From Solobacterium sp. (GTDB lineage Bacteria > Bacillota_I > Bacilli_A > Erysipelotrichales > Erysipelotrichaceae): 64,000 bases of DNA. Each line of letters opens with the position of its first letter. Within the stretch, counting starts at the first letter, position 1. A program made the translations under genes and the position numbers. This document shows, in pieces, positions 1 through 9,905 of the stretch. The stretch is from NCBI GenBank assembly GCA_017469355.1, contig JAFUGM010000031.1:25102-89101 (forward strand), in the 5' to 3' direction. Under the pieces are notes generated by a model. It was not told where the DNA came from. It made no database searches and saw only the letters and a list, made by a program, of their open reading frames with translations.

Positions 1-323
1 CCAAGGGTTTTATCATGGATGGGCGTGATATCGGGACGGTTGTTTTGACGGACGCGGAAGTAAAGATCTATATGACTGCTTCGGCACACGCAAGAGCACT
101 TCGCCGATTAAAACAGAATCAGGAGTCCGGTCTTTCCGTTTCGGATCTTGCGACGATTGAAAAGGAAATTGAAGCCAGGGACTGGCAGGATATGCATCGG
201 GAGTTTTCTCCGTTAAAGAAAGCTGATGATGCGATAGAAGTGGATACGAGTAATCTTACGATTGAAGAAACAGTTGCCCGGATCCGTGAAATCGCTGAGC
301 CGTTCCTGAAATTGGAGGGTTAA
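1..323 (+). CDS. cmk: Cytidylate kinase, C-terminal part (5' end outside window)
   Basis: Phosphorylates CMP and dCMP with ATP in pyrimidine nucleotide metabolism. The visible part opens in frame at base 3 with the segment DGRDIGTVV, the conserved cytidylate kinase block that contacts the nucleotide, followed by the Arg-rich lid region (ARALRRLKQNQ) and the C-terminal block ending in VDTSNLTIEETVARI, also typical of the family. About 107 residues are present, roughly the last half of a normal 220-residue enzyme. It stops 3 bases before der, the usual Firmicutes order (cmk-der-gpsA), so the three are likely cotranscribed. Confidence 0.93.
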   Translation, partial: KGFIMDGRDIGTVVLTDAEVKIYMTASAHARALRRLKQNQESGLSVSDLATIEKEIEARDWQDMHREFSPLKKADDAIEVDTSNLTIEETVARIREIAEPFLKLEG

Positions 324-326
324 CCT

Positions 327-1640
327 ATGAACCATGGTGTGATTGCGATCGTTGGCCGCCCGAATGTCGGGAAGTCAACGATTTTTAACAGGATTGCGGG
401 TTCCCGTGTTTCCATCGTAGAAGATATCCCTGGTGTAACCAGGGATCGAATCTATGCCAAAGGAGAATGGACGGGAAAGGAATTTCGCTTGATCGATACA
501 GGCGGAATTCAAATCGCAGACCAGCCATATCAGAAGGAAATTCAGGCACAGGTTGCCATTGCGCTGGAAGAAGCGGATGTGATCGTGTTTGTTGTGAATG
601 GGAAATTTGGTCTTACAGATGATGACCGCTATATCGCAAGGATGCTGCAGAGATCAGATAAACCGGTGGTGCTGGCTGTAAATCAGATTGATGATGAGTC
701 AAGGCTTCCCAATATCTATGAGTTCTATGCGCTTGGTGTTGGTGATCCTATTGCTGTGAGTGGCGTCCATGGCATTGGGATCGGTGATCTGCTCGATACC
801 TGTGTTTCCTTATTCCCGGAAGAAGGGGAAGAAGAGGAATATAAGGGATTGCGGATTGCGGTCATTGGGGAGCCAAATGTCGGTAAATCATCACTGGTCA
901 ACGCAATACTAAAAGAAGACCGCGCAATTGTCGCAAACGAGCAGGGCACCACAAGAGATGCGGTGGATACCGAATTCGAGTTTGAAGGACGGCCATATGT
1001 CATTGTTGATACAGCTGGCATTCGAAAGAAGGGCCGGGTGTATGAATCAGTTGAGAAATACTCCGTGTTGCGTGCGTTATCAGCGATTGAATCTTGTGAT
1101 GTAGCGGTGTTTCTCATTGATGCGGAAGCAGGTATCCGCGAACAGGATAAACATGTGGCGGGATATGCGCATGAAGCAGGGAAACCGGTCATTATTGCGG
1201 TGAATAAATGGGATGCGATTGAAAAAGATGACAAGACCATGAATGAGTTTACCGACAAGGTTCGTAAAGAGTTTGTGTATCTTTCCTATGCGCCGATTGT
1301 CTTTATCAGCGCAAAGACTGGGCAGCGAGTAAGTTCATTATTGCCGTTATGTGATCGGGTAGCGGAAAACAGCCGCCGAAGAATCGCAACTAATGTATTG
1401 AATGAAGTAATTGCGGATACGCAGGTGACAACACCTGCCCCAGCACGAAACGGAAAGCGATTCCGTATTTACTACGCAACACAGGTGAATATCCAGCCGC
1501 CGACATTCATGTTGTCATGTAATGAGCCTAAGCTCATGCATTTTACCTATCAGCGGTTTATTGAGAATTCATTGCGTGATGCCTTTGATTTTGAAGGAAC
1601 ACCAATTCGCATTATCGCACGAAAGAAGGTGTCGGAATGA
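327..1640 (+). CDS. der: Ribosome-associated GTPase Der (EngA)
   Basis: Essential GTPase with two tandem G domains, needed for maturation of the large ribosomal subunit. Both P-loops are visible: GRPNVGKST near residue 10 and GEPNVGKSS near residue 181, each followed by a DTGG or DTAG switch II motif (DTGGI, DTAGI) and an NKxD-type motif (NQID in domain 1, NKWD in domain 2). The C-terminal KH-like domain follows (residues about 350-437). The length of 437 residues is normal. ATG is preceded by GGAGG in the end of cmk. The stop overlaps the gpsA start by four bases, implying translational coupling. Confidence 0.97.
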   Translation: MNHGVIAIVGRPNVGKSTIFNRIAGSRVSIVEDIPGVTRDRIYAKGEWTGKEFRLIDTGGIQIADQPYQKEIQAQVAIALEEADVIVFVVNGKFGLTDDDRYIARMLQRSDKPVVLAVNQIDDESRLPNIYEFYALGVGDPIAVSGVHGIGIGDLLDTCVSLFPEEGEEEEYKGLRIAVIGEPNVGKSSLVNAILKEDRAIVANEQGTTRDAVDTEFEFEGRPYVIVDTAGIRKKGRVYESVEKYSVLRALSAIESCDVAVFLIDAEAGIREQDKHVAGYAHEAGKPVIIAVNKWDAIEKDDKTMNEFTDKVRKEFVYLSYAPIVFISAKTGQRVSSLLPLCDRVAENSRRRIATNVLNEVIADTQVTTPAPARNGKRFRIYYATQVNIQPPTFMLSCNEPKLMHFTYQRFIENSLRDAFDFEGTPIRIIARKKVSE

Positions 1641-2635
1641 AGACTGCAGTTCTTGGGACCGGAAGCTGGGGAACTGCCCTGGCGCAGGTGCTGGCAGATA
1701 ATGGGACAGAAGTCATCTGTTATGGAATTGATGAGCACCAGGTCAATGATATAAATGAGAACCATGCCAACTCTACATTCTTTAATGCGCCGGTGAATCC
1801 GGCCGTGCATGCGACCATGGATCTTTCTGAAGCATTGAAGGGGAGCGATATTGTTCTGCTTGGAGTTCCTTCCACCATTATTCCCTCGCTGTTGAATCAG
1901 ATGGCAGAGTTACTGGATCATCCGGTGATTGTAATTAATGTGGCGAAGGGCTTTCACCCAACGACCCATGAACGGCTCAGTGTCGTCATTGAACATTCTC
2001 TTCCTGAAGCGTATCGAACAGCAGTCGTTTCACTGATTGGGCCAAGTCACGCCGAAGAAGTAATCATACGGAAACTGACGGTCGTAAACGCAGTCAGCGA
2101 TAATGAGGAAGCTGCCAGGATTGTTCAGGAGCTGTTTTCCAATGATTACTTCCGCGTATATACAAATCATGATGTGGCAGGGGCAGAGGTTGGCGTAGCT
2201 GTAAAGAATATCATGGCGATCGCCGCTGGCGCATTGGAAGGAATCGGTCAGGGAGATAATGCAAGAGCCGCCTTAATCACCCGGGGTCTTGCGGAACTGA
2301 CGCGGTTTGGTACAGCGTTAGGTGGTAAGAAGGAAACCTATCTTGGCCTCGATGGTGTTGGGGATCTCATTGTCACCTGTACGTCCCGCCATTCCCGAAA
2401 CTTCATGGCGGGATTTGAAATCGGGAAGGCTGGTTCTGCGGAAGAATTCCTTCGCACCAATACCAGAACAGTAGAAGGCATCTCCGCATGTCGGATTGTC
2501 CATGAAGAAGCCCAGAAACGTGGTATATCCATGCCGATTACTGATGAGGTATATGCGGTACTGTTTGAAGGAAAATCCCCGCAGAAAGCGATTATTGACC
2601 TGATGCGAAGAGATTTGAAACAGGAAGGAAATTGA
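1637..2635 (+). CDS. gpsA: Glycerol-3-phosphate dehydrogenase [NAD(P)+]
   Basis: Reduces dihydroxyacetone phosphate to sn-glycerol 3-phosphate for phospholipid synthesis in the cytoplasm. The N-terminal Rossmann motif is [10 protein letters not shown] (residues 7-16). NVAKGF and the catalytic lysine region [13 protein letters not shown] follow, and [19 protein letters not shown] is the family signature in the C-terminal helical domain. The length of 332 residues is typical. ATG overlaps the der stop (ATGA). A bidirectional terminator follows about 60 bases downstream, so this gene closes the cmk-der-gpsA unit. Confidence 0.97.
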   Translation: MKTAVLGTGSWGTALAQVLADNGTEVICYGIDEHQVNDINENHANSTFFNAPVNPAVHATMDLSEALKGSDIVLLGVPSTIIPSLLNQMAELLDHPVIVINVAKGFHPTTHERLSVVIEHSLPEAYRTAVVSLIGPSHAEEVIIRKLTVVNAVSDNEEAARIVQELFSNDYFRVYTNHDVAGAEVGVAVKNIMAIAAGALEGIGQGDNARAALITRGLAELTRFGTALGGKKETYLGLDGVGDLIVTCTSRHSRNFMAGFEIGKAGSAEEFLRTNTRTVEGISACRIVHEEAQKRGISMPITDEVYAVLFEGKSPQKAIIDLMRRDLKQEGN

Positions 2636-2691
2636 GCTGTATCACATCGAAGGGAATCTCGCGGCAGCCTCAGATCCATGTACAAAAGAAG

Positions 2692-2730
2692 AAAAAGGTC
2701 AGATAAAACTTGCGACATCTGACCTTTTTG
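2692..2730. terminator. Bidirectional intrinsic terminator between gpsA and the PBP gene
   Basis: A 13-base inverted repeat (AAAAAGGTCAGAT at 2692-2704 and ATCTGACCTTTTT at 2717-2729) with a 12-base loop. The A-run on one side and T-run on the other let it act for both convergent genes. Confidence 0.85.
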
Positions 2731-2774
2731 AATTCTCAATGCTTGTCTTTACGCAGGTATGCCTGTAGTGAGTA

Positions 2775-5700
2775 TTACAGGTGGAATCCGTTTTCATCCC
2801 AATAGCCTTGTCCTACCCAGGCGCCATTTGCGTCCCAGTAACCATATTGTTCATACTCTGGAATTTCCAGAGGAATCCAGTTGCCGAACTCATCGACATA
2901 GCCATTGGCATTTTCATTGTATTTATATGTAGCTACCACACAGGCGGTATTATCAGAACCATCTGCGGTTGCACTGCCACCACATACTTTCACTTCACCA
3001 AACAGGTCTGCGACATAACCGGTGAAATAACCATTCTCGGAAGATATTTCACCCACCGGCATATCATCTACGAATACCGTTCCCCAGTATTCGCCGCCTC
3101 CGGCAAGCCAGGATAGATCTGCCAGACACGCGCCCCATTGATCAATATCATTGTATGGATCGTGAAGGGAGATGTTTCGTTCTCCGCCAGAGCAGATTCC
3201 AGCCGCATTTCCCCAGGAGACGGTAAGAATACCGAACTGATCAAAGCTGGCGCTGAAACCGGCTGTTCCAAGGAACGTTGCTTCATCTGCCTGGTATTCC
3301 AGGAATTCATCTACCGTCGCTAACGGCATGCTTTCAAGGCCTGCTTTGGATACCAGAGAAGTGACTGTTCCGCCGCCGTCAATGGCGTATTCCGGACGTA
3401 CGTGAGGGAAGGTGCCATAGATGTAGGTGGAATCCACAACATCTTCCGGACGCTCAATTGCGTCTGGCACTCCGAAGAGTTCTTCTTCCTTATCCAATAA
3501 CAGTCGGTTAATGTTACCGGGGATATTGAGTGAACTCTTGTAGGAGGTATAATACGTTTCCTTACCCGCAACTGCCATATCATATCCAACCCAGACACAG
3601 TTGGTATATTCACTGGAGCTTGCGACCATCCACTTATCTTTCATCTGGCCTTTCGGGATACCATACTGTACACCGTCATTTCCCCAGTCGGTAGTACCGG
3701 TCTTGGCATAAACCGGATAACTGCGGCGTAATACCTGCATGTAGTTGAAGTAAGGTCCGGTAACGTTGTTTTCTTCCAGTACCGTCGCAAGATAAGCACT
3801 GCCAGAGGAGAGGGCTCTTACATTCTGACCATCCGGCAGATACACTGAGCCATCACTGGTCATTACAATCCGGTCGATTGTATGAGGTTTATTGTATACA
3901 CCGGAATTAATTAACATGCTGTGTGCTCCGGCAAGTTCCTTACAGGTGGTTTCAAAAGTGGTGCCGCCAATCGCATAGGACAGGTGGAAGTTCTCTGCTT
4001 TGACATGGCTGAAGCCAATGGTATGAAGATAATCGACGACTTTCTGTGCGCCAACTTTATTGACGACACGCTCCAGGGTCACAATTGCCGGAATGTTTAA
4101 GGAGTTACCGACTGCGTCTTTAATCGTTACATCGCCATTGTAGTTTCCGCTGGCATTGACAAGTACCATGCTTTCTAACGGATAGGTGATCGGTTTATCC
4201 AGCAGTACTTCATCGAGGGAATAGCCGAGATACTCAAACGCAAGACCATAAGAGAGCAAGGGCTTTACCGAAGAACCGGGCTGCTTGTAATTCATCGTTG
4301 CACGGTTGAGCAGGCGGGCGCCGTCATAGTTTCGTCCTCCGCCGACAGCGATGATTGCACCAGTGTGATTGTTCATGGAGATCATCGCTACCTGCATGAG
4401 TTCATCCGGGAAGACAACAGAGGTTTCTTCATTCTGAATGGCTTCGACCTGTTCCTGCATATCGCGGTTGAGATAGGTATATATCTGCATTCCCTTAACC
4501 GTAGGGTCAACGCCTGTCAGTTCTACTGCTTCTTCCAGTACAACATCAAGATAGGACTGATATTCACTGTTCTCACTGGCTTTCCGCTGATCACCGGCGA
4601 GCAGATCTTCTACCTTGATCTTTTTGGCAAGATCCCGTTCCTCTTCCGTGATATATCCATGCATGCACATGAGATCGAGTACCGTGTCTCTGCGGTCGGT
4701 TCCGTAATCCAGATACTGATAGGGGTTGTATCGGTTAGGAAGGTTGACGATTCCTGCCAACATGGCAGATTCCGCGAGATTCAATTCATTACATTCCTTG
4801 CCGAAGTAATACTGAGAAGCGCGCTGGACGCCGCGGACATTCCCACCGAAGTTCAGCTTGTTTAAATACAGCTGGAAGATTTCCTTTTTGGTAAGCAGGG
4901 TTTCCAGTTTGATCGCAAGATAAATCTGCTGCACCTTATACTCAATATCACGGGTACGTTCCGTTCCCGTATCGTTTGCGTCCATGGATTCCACCGAGAA
5001 ATAGGTGTTCTTTACTAACTGCATCGTAAAGGTAGAACCGCCCTGGCCAAAGGAGCGGGTTTTCAGGTTATCGATGATTGCCTTGGAGAAACGGGGAATA
5101 TCGAAGCCGAAATGAGAAAAGAACCGGCTGTCTTCAATCGAAAGGAAGGCATCTACCAGAGACTCCGGGCATTTGTCATAGGTGATATTTTCACGGAGAT
5201 AGACACCGACTTCGGTAATCAGTTCTCCGGAATCGTCATAGATTTTTGTGGACTCTTCTCCGACGAAATCCGTCAGATTAAGATCCGGGGCAGTGGAGAT
5301 CATACGGTTGAAAATATTGAGTCCAATGACTCCCGCTACCACTTCAAGCAGGATACAGAAGATCAGAATCGCAGTAACGATCTTAAGGCCTCTGCCACCT
5401 TTTTTAGTGGTTGTTTTCGTTGTTTTGTTTCGGTTTGAACCCCCGTTTGGCCCAGTTGACGACCCTGAGACGTCTCCAGAGGGATTTTTTTTTACCTTGC
5501 GAGGCTTTTTTGAGACCTGTTCACTGGATTTGGTGACTGGTGCGACACGTTCGGCCTGTTCCGCAAGCTCCTCGCGGCTGATCGGTCGGGTTTTTTCAAT
5601 CTCGGGTTCCGCACGGAACGTATCTCTCCCGGATGTGACAGGGGAGCTGCTTTCTGATTCGAGATGCACGATACGCCCGGAAGCATCCGACGTTACAGGT

Positions 5701-6737
5701 TCATCAAAAATCAAAGAATGTACCGGTGCTTCCTTGACGGGTTCTTCCGACTTGGAAGAAGGAATATCTTCTTCGGATACTTCTTCAAACAGCGAGAAGA
5801 ACGATTTTGTATCGGAAGTTCGATCCTTTTTTGTGGAAGCAGCCGCCGCAACTGATGGAATTACTACGGTCTGCTCGACTTCTGGAGTCGAAGAAACGGA
5901 GGGCCGCTCAAAGTCAGAGAATATGGAAAACTCTGGAGCTGAAGTCTGCGAAGAAGTCGTCTCTTTTGTTGTATTCACCGCAGGGGAAACCACTGCTGGC
6001 GAAGGCTCTTCGGTTTTGCGGGTGAGTTCAGGATTGAGATCCGGAACCGCAACACGAGGAGCTTCGGCGTTTACAGAAGATAACTGTTTAACGGATGCGG
6101 CGTCAAAGATTTTTGTTTTGTCATTGGAAGCAGGCTCTGGCTCCTTTACTGCCGGAGTCGGAATGGAACCAGAGGAAATCGGAGGGAATGTGCCTCCTTC
6201 TTCCGGGGTCATATTATTTTCTGGGGTTAATACAAAGCCAGAAGCCTTTGTTGTTTCTTTCCTGGTTTCTGAAGGTGCAGAAACAGGCTGAGCTTTTGGC
6301 TCACTCATCAGTGCATCCGCTTTGGCAAATGCGGAAGGGGTGATCGAACCGGTATTGGAATTCCGGGTTCTGCGCTCATCCATGCGCTTTTTCTCAGACG
6401 CACTCAGTTCTCTTGTGGTGACCGGCTCTTCAAAGAAGGAGAAGTCATAGGGAGAAAAGATGCGGTTGGTGCTGATGGAAACGCGCTGATTCTGGGCCGT
6501 ATTCTGGGCAGGAACATCCTCAAAGACGCTGTCATAATTGACGCTTGCCGGAGGAATATTCAGTGTATTGGTCGGGGAACCCTGCGTATCGGGAATACGA
6601 ATTTCCTTTCCCTTGGACCGCGCAAAAAGCGAACCGGTAGTTGTATCACCGGCTGACGATCTTGTGGGTCTATGATATCCGGAGGTAAAGAAATCATTTC
6701 CTTCTTCGGATAATCGCTTGCTGTCGTTCTCTTCCAT
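2775..6737 (-). CDS. Class A penicillin-binding protein with very long cytoplasmic N-terminus
   Basis: Bifunctional peptidoglycan synthase of the PBP1A type. About 450 N-terminal residues are low-complexity, rich in Ser, Thr, Glu, Pro and Lys, ending in a basic stretch just before one membrane segment (GLKIVTAILIFCILLEVVAG, near residue 455). Then comes the GT51 glycosyltransferase with catalytic Glu in SIEDSRFFSH and GGSTFTMQLVKN, and the transpeptidase with the active serine in PGSSVKPL (near residue 820) and KTGTTDWG (near 1015). The C-terminus is an aromatic tail with two similar units, YGYWDANGAWVG and QGYWDENGFHL. About 1320 residues is far above the usual 700-900. Two in-frame ATGs exist (6752 and 6737). 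The second is chosen because GGGGGA lies 7 bases upstream and an extended -10 (TGGTAAAAT) sits at the right distance. Confidence 0.92.
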   Translation of the reverse strand: MEENDSKRLSEEGNDFFTSGYHRPTRSSAGDTTTGSLFARSKGKEIRIPDTQGSPTNTLNIPPASVNYDSVFEDVPAQNTAQNQRVSISTNRIFSPYDFSFFEEPVTTRELSASEKKRMDERRTRNSNTGSITPSAFAKADALMSEPKAQPVSAPSETRKETTKASGFVLTPENNMTPEEGGTFPPISSGSIPTPAVKEPEPASNDKTKIFDAASVKQLSSVNAEAPRVAVPDLNPELTRKTEEPSPAVVSPAVNTTKETTSSQTSAPEFSIFSDFERPSVSSTPEVEQTVVIPSVAAAASTKKDRTSDTKSFFSLFEEVSEEDIPSSKSEEPVKEAPVHSLIFDEPVTSDASGRIVHLESESSSPVTSGRDTFRAEPEIEKTRPISREELAEQAERVAPVTKSSEQVSKKPRKVKKNPSGDVSGSSTGPNGGSNRNKTTKTTTKKGGRGLKIVTAILIFCILLEVVAGVIGLNIFNRMISTAPDLNLTDFVGEESTKIYDDSGELITEVGVYLRENITYDKCPESLVDAFLSIEDSRFFSHFGFDIPRFSKAIIDNLKTRSFGQGGSTFTMQLVKNTYFSVESMDANDTGTERTRDIEYKVQQIYLAIKLETLLTKKEIFQLYLNKLNFGGNVRGVQRASQYYFGKECNELNLAESAMLAGIVNLPNRYNPYQYLDYGTDRRDTVLDLMCMHGYITEEERDLAKKIKVEDLLAGDQRKASENSEYQSYLDVVLEEAVELTGVDPTVKGMQIYTYLNRDMQEQVEAIQNEETSVVFPDELMQVAMISMNNHTGAIIAVGGGRNYDGARLLNRATMNYKQPGSSVKPLLSYGLAFEYLGYSLDEVLLDKPITYPLESMVLVNASGNYNGDVTIKDAVGNSLNIPAIVTLERVVNKVGAQKVVDYLHTIGFSHVKAENFHLSYAIGGTTFETTCKELAGAHSMLINSGVYNKPHTIDRIVMTSDGSVYLPDGQNVRALSSGSAYLATVLEENNVTGPYFNYMQVLRRSYPVYAKTGTTDWGNDGVQYGIPKGQMKDKWMVASSSEYTNCVWVGYDMAVAGKETYYTSYKSSLNIPGNINRLLLDKEEELFGVPDAIERPEDVVDSTYIYGTFPHVRPEYAIDGGGTVTSLVSKAGLESMPLATVDEFLEYQADEATFLGTAGFSASFDQFGILTVSWGNAAGICSGGERNISLHDPYNDIDQWGACLADLSWLAGGGEYWGTVFVDDMPVGEISSENGYFTGYVADLFGEVKVCGGSATADGSDNTACVVATYKYNENANGYVDEFGNWIPLEIPEYEQYGYWDANGAWVGQGYWDENGFHL

Positions 6738-6752
6738 TTCAATTTCCCCCAT

Positions 6753-6834
6753 ACACGGCGTCCCTATTTTACCACGTGCCTATCCATAATTATATAAAAA
6801 AACCATTCTTCTTCCCCGGTGCTACAATAAACCC
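6753..6834. promoter_or_regulatory. Divergent promoters of the PBP gene and dnaE
   Basis: In the 82-base gap, the minus-strand promoter has an extended -10 TGGTAAAAT (TAAAAT is complementary to 6766-6771). The plus-strand promoter has the extended -10 TGCTACAAT (TACAAT at 6823-6828). Neither has a convincing -35. The plus -10 lies only six bases before the dnaE ATG and there is no Shine-Dalgarno sequence, so the dnaE transcript probably begins at or next to its start codon. Confidence 0.6.
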
Positions 6835-9800
6835 ATGACGACTCATCTGATGGTCCGAAGCTGTTATACCCTGTTGGGAAGTACAATTCGAATCAAGGAA
6901 CTGGTTTCTGCCGCAAAGGAGCTTGGTTATACAACACTTGCGCTGACAGATCACAATACCTGTTCCGGATTAGCGCCGTTTTCGCATGCCTGTAAGGAAG
7001 CTGGAATTCATCCGATCTATGGACTTGAGCTGGATGTAAGCCTGGAAGAAGAAACGGTGCCGTTTCTTCTGCTTGCCCGTACCACGACTGGTTATGGAAA
7101 CCTGATGCGGTTAAGTTCGTTTGTTCAATGTGAAGGAAACCCGGTTCCTTTTTCTCAGTTCGCGGAATCTCTGGAGGGAGTATCTGTCATTGTTTATGGG
7201 GAAGGGGGATGGCTGGAATCGCCGTTGCTCGCCGAAGATAGAGATGAGCTGAATCGTCGTCTTGATGTATTGCAGTCTGCACTTCCTTCGTTTGATGTTG
7301 GCCTTTCGTATATGGATTCCCTGTTATGGAAACGAAAGAACCGGCTGCTTAAGGAAGTTTCAAGAGGAAAGAAGCTTTCCACCTGTGCCATTAATAAAAT
7401 CTTCTATCTGAAACCCGATGAAGCAAAGATACATCAGATGTTACGAGGGATTGCGGCACAGCGTACCTTGCGGGACAGCTCGCTCCCGTCAATTCATGGC
7501 AGATATCTGTTATCTCCCGAAGAGATGGCAGGGCTCTATGAAGCAGATGATCTTGAACGGACCGATGAACTTGCCCGCAGATGTCAGGCAGAAGTGATCA
7601 CGGCGAAGGCAGGACTACCTTCCTATCCTGGACGGGAAGGGCTGACCTCCTCCCAGTTACTGACGCAGCTCTGTCTGGCTGGGCTGAACCGTCGATTACA
7701 TGGAAATGTTCCTCCCGAATACAAAGAGCGGCTGAAGTATGAACTGGACGTCATTTCCCGCATGAATTTTTCGGATTATTTTCTGATTGTCTATGATTTC
7801 ATTCTGTTCGCCCGCAAACAGGGTATCTATGTTGGACCGGGAAGAGGTTCAGCGGCAGGGTGTTTAGCGGCATATTGTCTTGGCATTACGATGGTGGATC
7901 CAATCAAGTATGGTCTTCTGTTTGAACGGTTTCTGAACCCGGAACGGGTATCCATGCCGGATATTGATACCGATATACCTGATAACCGCAGGGCGGAAGT
8001 GATCCACTATGTGGCAGAGAAATACGGCCTTGCGTGTACAGGAGGAATCATTACCTTCAACACACTGGGGGCTCGTCAGGTATTGCGTGATCTTGGCAAG
8101 GTGATGGAACTTCCCACACGAGATGTCGATATGTTATGCCGCATGATTCCTTCCGGGCAGAAGACCACACTTCGCTCGGCTTTGATGGAAAATAACCGTC
8201 TGCGGGAAATCGTCAAGGCAGAACCCCGGTATACCGAACTGTTCCGGGCTGCGGCCAAATTAGAAGGTCTTCCCCGGCACTCAGGAATTCATCCCGCTGG
8301 AATTCTTCTTTCTAACCAGCCGCTGGATAGCGTGATTCCATTAGCACCTGGAGAAGATGGTATGGTGATCAGTCAGTATACGGCAGAGTATCTGGAAGAG
8401 CGCGGACTGATTAAGATGGACTTTCTCGGTCTGCGCAATCTGACCATGATTGATTCCATGGTTAAGAAAATTCAGGAAACAGAACCGGAGTTTCAGATTC
8501 TGAATCTTCCGGAAGCCGATGAGGCAACGTTTGATATTTTCCGTCATGGCGATACCAATGGAATTTTCCAGTTTGAATCAGAGGGAATGAAACGGTTACT
8601 GCGTCAGATGCATCCGGATCGTTTTGAAGATGTCGTTGCTGCGATGGCACTGTTCCGTCCGGCAAGTTCGGACAGTATTCCCAACTATCTTGAAGGCAAG
8701 AAACACCCCGAGCAGGTTGCCTATCCTTCCAAGCAGTTGGAGCCGGTGCTGAAAGATACCTTTGGTGTCATGATCTATCAGGAACAATCCATGAAAACGG
8801 CCCAGGTAGCTGCCGGTTTTACACTTGCACAGGCCGATCGCCTCCGTAAGGCGATGTCAAAGAAGAAGACCGAAGAACTGGAAGGGATGAAGGAATCCTT
8901 TGTGAAGGGCTGTTTATCCAACGGATATTCCAAGGAACAGGCAGAACATCTGTTTGAACTGGTTCGTCGGTTTGGCGGTTATGGATTTAATAAATCACAC
9001 GCAGTTGCCTATGGCATGATTGCCTGGCAGACAGCGTATCTTAAAGCGCATTATCCTTTGATCTTCTATTCCAGTCTCATGGATTCATTGATTGGGGACA
9101 GTACGCGGATTTCACAATATGTGGATGAATGCCGCAAGAAAGGAATCAGGATACTGGCACCGGATGTCAATCGCTCAGATATCCACTGCCTGATTGAAGA
9201 TGATGGAATCCGTCTTCCCTTAAGCATGGCGAAAGGGGTAGGAACCCATGCGGCAATACAGATTAAAGAGATTCAGGAACAGAAACCCTTTGAAGACTAT
9301 TTCGACTTTGTCGCAAGAGTCAGTGTTGTTCTTCCTGGAACAGCTGTTATTGAAGCGCTAATTGATGCGGGTGCTTTGGATTGTTTCCTTGAGACAAGGA
9401 CGACGATGCGGGAGTCACTGAATGAAGCGATTTCCTATGGTGAACTGATAAGGATCGAACAGAATGGACAGATTGTTCTGGATGATTCTCTTGTCTCTAG
9501 ACCGCTTTTAATGAAACGCTATGATGATCGGGAATCCAACCGGGAACGCGAACTTCAGGTACTTGGGTTTTCGCTTGGCCCTCATCCGATACTTGAAGTA
9601 CGGGCGAAGAAAGGAATTCGCTGTCCTTCCCTGATTGAATTGAGCCAGCAGAGCGGGATTGTGAATGGGTTTGGATATATCGGTTCCTTCCGTACCCATC
9701 AGACCAAAAAGGGAGAGAAGATGGCATTTGTGAAAGTGTCGGATGAAACATGTGATCTTGAACTGTTGCTTATGCCAAGACAATTCTCCATGGTTGGAGA

Positions 9801-9894
9801 AACAGTACGTAAGGGGATGTATATCCTGTTTGATGGTAAAATGACGGAGGATGGAAAGTGTATTATTCGTACACTGACACCGCTCACAGAATGA
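6835..9894 (+). CDS. dnaE: DNA polymerase III subunit alpha, DnaE type
   Basis: Replicative polymerase of the DnaE class, which in Firmicutes works beside PolC and extends RNA primers. Order: PHP domain (residues 1-200), polymerase core with catalytic acidic residues in MPDIDTDIPDNRR (near 378) and VGPGRGSAAG, thumb and fingers, helix-hairpin-helix region, and a C-terminal OB fold (GFGYIGSFRTHQTKKGEKMA onward). At 1019 residues it is shorter than Bacillus DnaE (about 1100). The PHP start reads HLMVRSCYTLLG, where the family has H-x-H-S, so the second metal-binding His is Arg and the PHP domain is probably inactive. The start is ATG at a likely leaderless position. The response regulator follows after 11 bases. 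Confidence 0.95.
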   Translation: MTTHLMVRSCYTLLGSTIRIKELVSAAKELGYTTLALTDHNTCSGLAPFSHACKEAGIHPIYGLELDVSLEEETVPFLLLARTTTGYGNLMRLSSFVQCEGNPVPFSQFAESLEGVSVIVYGEGGWLESPLLAEDRDELNRRLDVLQSALPSFDVGLSYMDSLLWKRKNRLLKEVSRGKKLSTCAINKIFYLKPDEAKIHQMLRGIAAQRTLRDSSLPSIHGRYLLSPEEMAGLYEADDLERTDELARRCQAEVITAKAGLPSYPGREGLTSSQLLTQLCLAGLNRRLHGNVPPEYKERLKYELDVISRMNFSDYFLIVYDFILFARKQGIYVGPGRGSAAGCLAAYCLGITMVDPIKYGLLFERFLNPERVSMPDIDTDIPDNRRAEVIHYVAEKYGLACTGGIITFNTLGARQVLRDLGKVMELPTRDVDMLCRMIPSGQKTTLRSALMENNRLREIVKAEPRYTELFRAAAKLEGLPRHSGIHPAGILLSNQPLDSVIPLAPGEDGMVISQYTAEYLEERGLIKMDFLGLRNLTMIDSMVKKIQETEPEFQILNLPEADEATFDIFRHGDTNGIFQFESEGMKRLLRQMHPDRFEDVVAAMALFRPASSDSIPNYLEGKKHPEQVAYPSKQLEPVLKDTFGVMIYQEQSMKTAQVAAGFTLAQADRLRKAMSKKKTEELEGMKESFVKGCLSNGYSKEQAEHLFELVRRFGGYGFNKSHAVAYGMIAWQTAYLKAHYPLIFYSSLMDSLIGDSTRISQYVDECRKKGIRILAPDVNRSDIHCLIEDDGIRLPLSMAKGVGTHAAIQIKEIQEQKPFEDYFDFVARVSVVLPGTAVIEALIDAGALDCFLETRTTMRESLNEAISYGELIRIEQNGQIVLDDSLVSRPLLMKRYDDRESNRERELQVLGFSLGPHPILEVRAKKGIRCPSLIELSQQSGIVNGFGYIGSFRTHQTKKGEKMAFVKVSDETCDLELLLMPRQFSMVGETVRKGMYILFDGKMTEDGKCIIRTLTPLTE

Positions 9895-9905
9895 GGATGA
9901 AAAAC

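Noticed and set aside
5248..6291. A 347-codon plus-strand frame opposite the PBP N-terminus
   Set aside because: It is antisense to the low-complexity Ser/Thr/Glu region, which makes open frames by composition. No domain or Shine-Dalgarno sequence.
6737..6765. Shared GCCGTGTATGG sequence at the PBP and DUF5662 gene starts as a common operator
   Set aside because: Only about 11 bases are shared between two sites, not palindromic, and one copy lies next to a different ATG arrangement. Chance cannot be excluded.
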